In this document: positions 7,078 through 10,191 of the stretch, in pieces
How the letters are laid out: each line of letters begins with the position of its first letter
How positions within the stretch are numbered: the first letter of the stretch is position 1
NCBI GenBank assembly: GCA_026397695.1
Contig: JAPLUJ010000490.1
Coordinates: 594 to 10,784, forward strand
Direction: 5' to 3'
Source of the DNA: Verrucomicrobiota bacterium
Lineage (GTDB): Bacteria; Verrucomicrobiota; Verrucomicrobiia; Verrucomicrobiales; Akkermansiaceae
DNA length: 10,191 nucleotides
Made by a program: the position numbers and the translations under genes
Notes under the pieces: generated by a model
What the model was told of the DNA's origin: nothing
Seen by the model: the letters and a program-made list of their open reading frames with translations, nothing else
Databases searched by the model: none

Positions 7078-7344
7078 ATGTGTCTCGCCATCCCAGGTCA
7101 AGTTCTCACCATTGATACCCTGTCAGATCCATACAACCGGACCGGCCGGGTGCTGTTCGGCACGATCGAGAAAACGATCCATCTGTCATACACACCGGAA
7201 GTCGAAGTCGGTGACTATGTGCTCGTGCATGTCGGCTTCGCCCTGCAACGCATCGACCCGGAAGAAGCCGCACGCATCTGGGAAATCCTGCGGGAAATGG
7301 AGGAATTGCACGACCTTGAAACTGCGGACGACCCGCCCCCTTGA
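7078..7344 (+). CDS. hypC: Hydrogenase assembly chaperone HypC (HypC/HupF family)
   Basis: HypC is a small cytoplasmic chaperone that binds HypD while the Fe(CN)2CO unit is built, then delivers it to the hydrogenase large-subunit precursor. The 88-residue protein starts with the signature MCLAIPG, whose Cys2 (after Met removal the N-terminal Cys) is essential in the family. It contains the conserved VGDYVLVHVGFALQRID core followed by the usual acidic C-terminal helix. Length and motifs are normal. It starts 12 nt after hypF and is therefore in the same transcript. In many genomes hypD and hypE come next; here the plus-strand cluster stops, and a minus-strand gene ends only 3 nt downstream. 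Confidence 0.96.
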   Translation: MCLAIPGQVLTIDTLSDPYNRTGRVLFGTIEKTIHLSYTPEVEVGDYVLVHVGFALQRIDPEEAARIWEILREMEELHDLETADDPPP

Positions 7345-7347
7345 ACT

Positions 7348-8475
7348 TCAAATGGTATCCGCCAGCCATGCGTCGATCCCGCCGGTCACGTTACGCACCC
7401 GGGTGAAGCCGCGATCCAATAGCATTCTAACGGCCTTGGCGGAGCGCATGCCGGATTTGCAGTGGACATAGATTTCGCGGTCCTGCGGCAGGCTGCCTAA
7501 CTTATCCGGCAGGGTTTTCAAGGGTATGAGACGCGAGCCTTCGATGCGGGCGATCGCGTGTTCAGCGGGTTCCCGCACATCAATGAGCAGGCCGGTGAAT
7601 TCCCCGGCAAGCAGGGCGCGGAGTTCGGTAGTGGTGATGGATTGCATGGGATTGTGGGTGAAATCGCAACACGCCGGGGCAGTGGTTTCCTCATTGGAAA
7701 CGCCGGAAATGTCCGGGTGATCGCCGCACAAACGGCACTGTGGATCACGGCTCAGTTTGAAACTGCGGAAGGTGCTTTGCAGCGCAGCGTAAACGGTCAG
7801 CCTGCCGAGCGGCACCGTGCCGATGCCAAGGATCAGCTTGAGGGCTTCCATCGCCTGAAGCGAGCCGATGATGCCGGGAAGCACGCCGAGCACCCCGGCT
7901 TCCTGACACGACGGCACGCTGCCTGGCGCGGGCATCGTCGGCAGCAAACACCGGTAACACGGCCCTCCCAAGTGCGAAGCGAACACCGTGGTCTGACCCT
8001 CGAAACGGTGAATCGCCCCGTAAACCAACGGCTTGCGCAGAAAAAACGCGGCATCGTTAGTGAGAAACCGCGTCGGGAAATTGTCTGATCCATCAACTAT
8101 CAGATCATACCGCCGGGCGATTTCCAGCGCGTTTTCCGCAGTGAAGCGCACCGCATGGAGTTCAAGGCGGACGTGCGGGTTGACCTCCCGCAGGCGGGCG
8201 GCGGCACTTTCGAGTTTCGGTTTCCCGATCCACGATTCGCCATGCAGGATCTGGCGTTGCAGGTTCGAGGCATCGACCCCATCGGCGTCCACCAAGCCAA
8301 GCCGTCCGACTCCCGCCGCCGCCAGATAAAGAGCGGCGGGCGAACCGAGCGCCCCAACACCGATGAGCAGTACCGAGGCGCTTTTCAAGCGCAATTGCCC
8401 GGCCTCGCCAACCGCCGGTATGAGCAGGTGGCGCGAGTATCGGAGAAGCTCCGCCGATGACAACACTTCTGACAT
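7348..8475 (-). CDS. moeB: MoeB/MoeZ-type adenylyltransferase fused to rhodanese domain
   Basis: This E1-like enzyme adenylates the C-terminal glycine of a ubiquitin-fold sulfur carrier (MoaD, ThiS or CysO type), and its rhodanese domain supplies sulfur for the thiocarboxylate. From the ATG at 8473-8475 it is 375 residues; a TTG 13 codons upstream is possible but less likely. The N-terminal domain (about 1-255) has the nucleotide motif GVGALGSP at 39-46, NLQRQ with the conserved Arg finger, DGSDNFPTR near 128-136, a zinc site C173/C176 and C247/C250, and the candidate conjugating Cys190 in PSCQEAGVLG. The C-terminal rhodanese domain (about 280-375) has DVREPAEH and the active loop HCKSGMRS with Cys339. 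The natural substrate (molybdopterin, thiamine, cysteine or tRNA thiolation) cannot be told from the sequence, and no carrier gene is present. It is convergent with hypC and divergent from the redoxin gene. Confidence 0.93.
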   Translation of the reverse strand: MSEVLSSAELLRYSRHLLIPAVGEAGQLRLKSASVLLIGVGALGSPAALYLAAAGVGRLGLVDADGVDASNLQRQILHGESWIGKPKLESAAARLREVNPHVRLELHAVRFTAENALEIARRYDLIVDGSDNFPTRFLTNDAAFFLRKPLVYGAIHRFEGQTTVFASHLGGPCYRCLLPTMPAPGSVPSCQEAGVLGVLPGIIGSLQAMEALKLILGIGTVPLGRLTVYAALQSTFRSFKLSRDPQCRLCGDHPDISGVSNEETTAPACCDFTHNPMQSITTTELRALLAGEFTGLLIDVREPAEHAIARIEGSRLIPLKTLPDKLGSLPQDREIYVHCKSGMRSAKAVRMLLDRGFTRVRNVTGGIDAWLADTI

Positions 8476-8539
8476 GGCCACGCTAGCATGCGCCAAAACC
8501 ACCCCGCTGTCCAAGATGGAAAATCACCGTCGCAACCCG

Positions 8540-8579
8540 CGCGACAATTCTGATGACGACCGTCACCAGAATTGTCGCG
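8540..8579. promoter_or_regulatory. 40-nt dyad between divergent moeB and redoxin genes
   Basis: CGCGACAATTCTG (8540-8552) and CAGAATTGTCGCG (8567-8579) are perfect 13-bp reverse complements. The centre adds TGAC/GTCA (8554-8557 and 8562-8565) after one mismatch. The dyad lies 65 nt upstream of the moeB start and 56 nt upstream of the redoxin start, where a shared operator would be expected. No T-run flanks it, which argues against an intrinsic terminator. It may be an operator for a dimeric regulator or a mobile palindromic repeat. Confidence 0.6.
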
Positions 8580-8618
8580 ATGGCAGGGGATGAAAAAATT
8601 TGTTGCGGCTGTGGATTT

Positions 8619-8624
8619 TATGAT
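8619..8624 (+). promoter_or_regulatory. Possible -10 element TATGAT of the redoxin gene
   Basis: TATGAT lies 11 nt upstream of the redoxin ATG in an AT-rich stretch that stands out from the GC-rich surroundings. It would place the transcript start almost at the start codon, giving a nearly leaderless message, which fits the absence of a Shine-Dalgarno sequence. No -35 box at normal spacing is evident, so this is a weak call. Confidence 0.25.
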
Positions 8625-8635
8625 AGATTGACGGC

Positions 8636-9220
8636 ATGTCTGAAGTTCAATCCACCTTTCGCTTGCGTTCTGGAGAACCGGCGCCTGATTTTTTGTTACC
8701 CGATGCGGGAGGAAACGTGCTGTCACGCGGTGAGGTTGCCGGGCCGGCCGGGTTGCTGGTCGTCTTTGCCTGCAACCATTGCCCGTATGTGATTCATCTT
8801 GCGGACGCGCTGGGAGATCTGGCGCGGGATATCGCCGCGCGGGGCGTTCACACGGTGGCGATCAACTCTAACGACACGCAAAATTACCCGCAGGATGCCG
8901 CCGAACGGATGCCGGCGTTTGCGGCAAAACATCGGTGGGAGTTCCCCTATCTGATGGACGAATCGCAGGAAGTGGCAATGATATATGGGGCCGCTTGCAC
9001 GCCGGATTTCTTCTTGTTAGACAGCGCGGGGCGGTTGTATTACCCCGGGCAATTCGATGACACCCGCCCACACCGCGGCCAACCGGCGCACGGTGGTGAT
9101 CTACGCGATGCCGTCCGACGCATGCTGGCGGGCGAGGAGGCTCCCGCCCGGTTCTATCCGAGCAGCGGTTGCAATATCAAATGGAAGCCCGGCAAACAGC
9201 CGCCGTGGGCTGCCATATAA
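8636..9220 (+). CDS. Thioredoxin-family redoxin, PRX-like with CxxC site
   Basis: This 194-residue cytoplasmic thioredoxin-fold protein is of the AhpC/TSA-like group often annotated only as thioredoxin family protein. It has the FxLPDAGG-type N-terminal strand, the redox site CNHC (C46 and C49) in CNHCPYV, the INSND and YPQDA motifs near 77-88, YGAACTPDFFLLD near 117-129 with a cis-Pro after Thr122, and the diagnostic end GCNIKWKPG near 178-186. No signal peptide is visible. The family's physiological substrate is not well defined; a thiol-disulfide or peroxide-linked role is expected from the fold. The residue after CNHCPYV is Ile, where I expect Lys in relatives. It is divergent from moeB and convergent with sufD, so it is probably monocistronic. 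Confidence 0.92.
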   Translation: MSEVQSTFRLRSGEPAPDFLLPDAGGNVLSRGEVAGPAGLLVVFACNHCPYVIHLADALGDLARDIAARGVHTVAINSNDTQNYPQDAAERMPAFAAKHRWEFPYLMDESQEVAMIYGAACTPDFFLLDSAGRLYYPGQFDDTRPHRGQPAHGGDLRDAVRRMLAGEEAPARFYPSSGCNIKWKPGKQPPWAAI

Positions 9221-9224
9221 GGAG

Positions 9225-9244
9225 CTTGGACATTCCTGTCCGAG
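9225..9244. repeat. Hairpin just after the redoxin gene
   Basis: CTTGGACA, loop TTCC, TGTCCGAG pairs over 8 bp with one G-T wobble, beginning 4 nt after the redoxin stop codon. No T-run follows, so any terminator role would be non-classical. It lies between convergent genes (gap 9221-9353), where a bidirectional 3' structure or a dispersed repeat is plausible. Nothing else with clear structure was found in this gap apart from a loose CTTGTG/CACAAG pair at 9285-9310. Confidence 0.5.
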
Positions 9245-9353
9245 TGCCCATGGAACGCGCAACAAGCGCCATCCATTCTTCAACCTTGTGAAACCGTGCC
9301 GTCACACAAGCCAGGCAAAACGTCTCGCAACATATAGCCCGGGGGCGATGCCG

Positions 9354-10191
9354 CTACGCCCCGCCGCTGGTGATGCGGGCGAATTTTTCGTCGATGAAGC
9401 GCAGGACGAGTGCTTCGGTTGGTTCGTCGCCGAGGCGGGCGACGACATCCACTGAGAAACCGCGGGCAATGAGCTGGCGGGCGCTGACGGGATCGATGCC
9501 GCGGGAGAGGAGATAGAAGATCTCGTCATCGTGGATCTGCGAGGAAGTGCTGCCGTGCGAGCATTTCACCTGGTCGGCGTTGATTTCCAAGCCGGGCATG
9601 GAATTGGCCTCGCAGGTGTCGCTCATCAACAGGTTGCGGCAGGTCTGATAGGCGTCGGTGTGGTGTGCGTCCTGGTCCACGCGGATGAGGCCGGAAAAGA
9701 TCGTCTTGGAATTGTCGTAGAGCGTGTTTTTATATAACAGGTCGGAGTAGGTGCCTGCGGCGACGTGGTGTTGAAAGGTACGTTGATCGTATTCCTGCTC
9801 GCGGGCGGGGATGGCAACCGCGAGCATGAGCGAACGCGACCCCGCGCCTTCAAGACGCGACAGACACTCGTTGCGGGCCCATGAGGCGCCAGTGTTGAGG
9901 ATGAAGCCTTTCACGGACGCGTCGCACGTGGCCGAGGTTTCATTGATCTGGATGATCCGCGTGACTTCGTTGAAATCCTGGATGGCGACGTAGTCGAGTT
10001 GTGAATTAGGCCCGGCGGCAAGGTCGTTGAAGGCGATGGCGAGGCCGGGGCTGAGGTCGTCCGCCGAGCGGAAAAACTCGATCACACGGACCTTGGAGTT
10101 GTTTCCGGTGATCACCAGCGTGTGCGGGAATATCACGGTGTTAGCTCCCGAGATCCAGTGATGGACTTCGATGGTGCCGGGGATTTCCAAG
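9354..10191 (-). CDS. sufD: Fe-S cluster assembly protein SufD, N-terminus outside window
   Basis: SufD forms the SufBC2D scaffold with SufB and the ATPase SufC, on which Fe-S clusters are built in the cytoplasm. The visible part is 278 residues ending in a TAG at 9354-9356. The frame remains open to the right edge, so the gene begins beyond 10191; full-length relatives are about 400-450 residues. The beta-helix core is recognisable from RNLLMSDTCEANSMPGLEI and from the family motif ADQVKCSHGST, with the Cys and His expected of SufD rather than SufB, followed by DDEIFYLLSRGID. The C-terminal helical domain is complete. sufB and sufC are probably to the right, upstream of this gene. No sufS follows it on this side; the next gene is the convergent redoxin. 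Confidence 0.95.
   Translation of the reverse strand, partial: LEIPGTIEVHHWISGANTVIFPHTLVITGNNSKVRVIEFFRSADDLSPGLAIAFNDLAAGPNSQLDYVAIQDFNEVTRIIQINETSATCDASVKGFILNTGASWARNECLSRLEGAGSRSLMLAVAIPAREQEYDQRTFQHHVAAGTYSDLLYKNTLYDNSKTIFSGLIRVDQDAHHTDAYQTCRNLLMSDTCEANSMPGLEINADQVKCSHGSTSSQIHDDEIFYLLSRGIDPVSARQLIARGFSVDVVARLGDEPTEALVLRFIDEKFARITSGGA

Noticed and set aside
3279..8475. A single operon linking hyp genes with moeB
   Set aside because: moeB is on the opposite strand and convergent; co-location does not demonstrate a functional link.
8515..8635. Intrinsic terminator at the moeB-redoxin dyad
   Set aside because: Both genes start here rather than end, and neither flank has a T-run.

Overview
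The window is GC-rich, chromosomal-looking DNA. It most probably comes from a member of the Verrucomicrobiota or a related PVC-group bacterium. That assignment is inference. It rests on a very large secreted protein that combines a C-type-lectin-like domain with aspartate-rich calcium-binding repeats, on the near absence of Shine-Dalgarno sequences, and on small palindromic repeats in the intergenic gaps. There is no rRNA, tRNA, CRISPR array, transposase or phage gene.

Layout from left to right. (1) Positions 1-2186, minus strand: the first 728 codons of a secreted protein with a signal peptide, a long beta-rich region, a DxDGDG calcium site, a C-type-lectin-like domain and a second DxDGDG site. 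It runs off the left edge. A run of ten C on its coding strand lies inside the lectin-like domain. (2) Positions 2187-2375: a structured gap with a nested inverted repeat and a weak hairpin followed by ten T (minus-strand sense). (3) Positions 2376-3008, minus: a small single-pass membrane protein of unknown function. (4) Positions 3279-7344, plus: four [NiFe]-hydrogenase maturation genes in the order hypA, hypB, hypF, hypC. hypD, hypE, the hydrogenase subunits and the maturation protease are not in the window. (5) Positions 7348-8475, minus: an E1-like adenylyltransferase fused to a rhodanese domain (MoeB/MoeZ type), convergent with hypC and separated from it by 3 nt. (6) Positions 8636-9220, plus: a thioredoxin-fold redoxin of the PRX-like type with a CxxC site, divergent from moeB across a 40-nt dyad. 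(7) Positions 9354-10191, minus: the C-terminal part of the Fe-S assembly protein SufD, whose N-terminus lies beyond the right edge.

How the genes fit together. HypA and HypB deliver nickel, and HypF makes the thiocarbamate precursor of the CN ligands. HypC, with HypD, carries the Fe(CN)2CO unit. The cluster therefore implies that the cell makes at least one [NiFe] hydrogenase, with the missing parts encoded elsewhere. The MoeB-rhodanese protein, the redoxin and SufD belong to sulfur activation, thiol redox and Fe-S assembly. They are a plausible neighbourhood for metalloenzyme biogenesis, but their strands and gaps give no evidence of a shared operon.

I do not see a clearly new multi-gene system. 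The signals that known genes do not explain are: the homopolymer tract inside the lectin-like gene; perfect inverted repeats in all five intergenic gaps longer than 100 nt; the strong 40-nt dyad between moeB and the redoxin gene; and an excess of the pentamer GTTAG/CTAAC, apparently in coding sequence.
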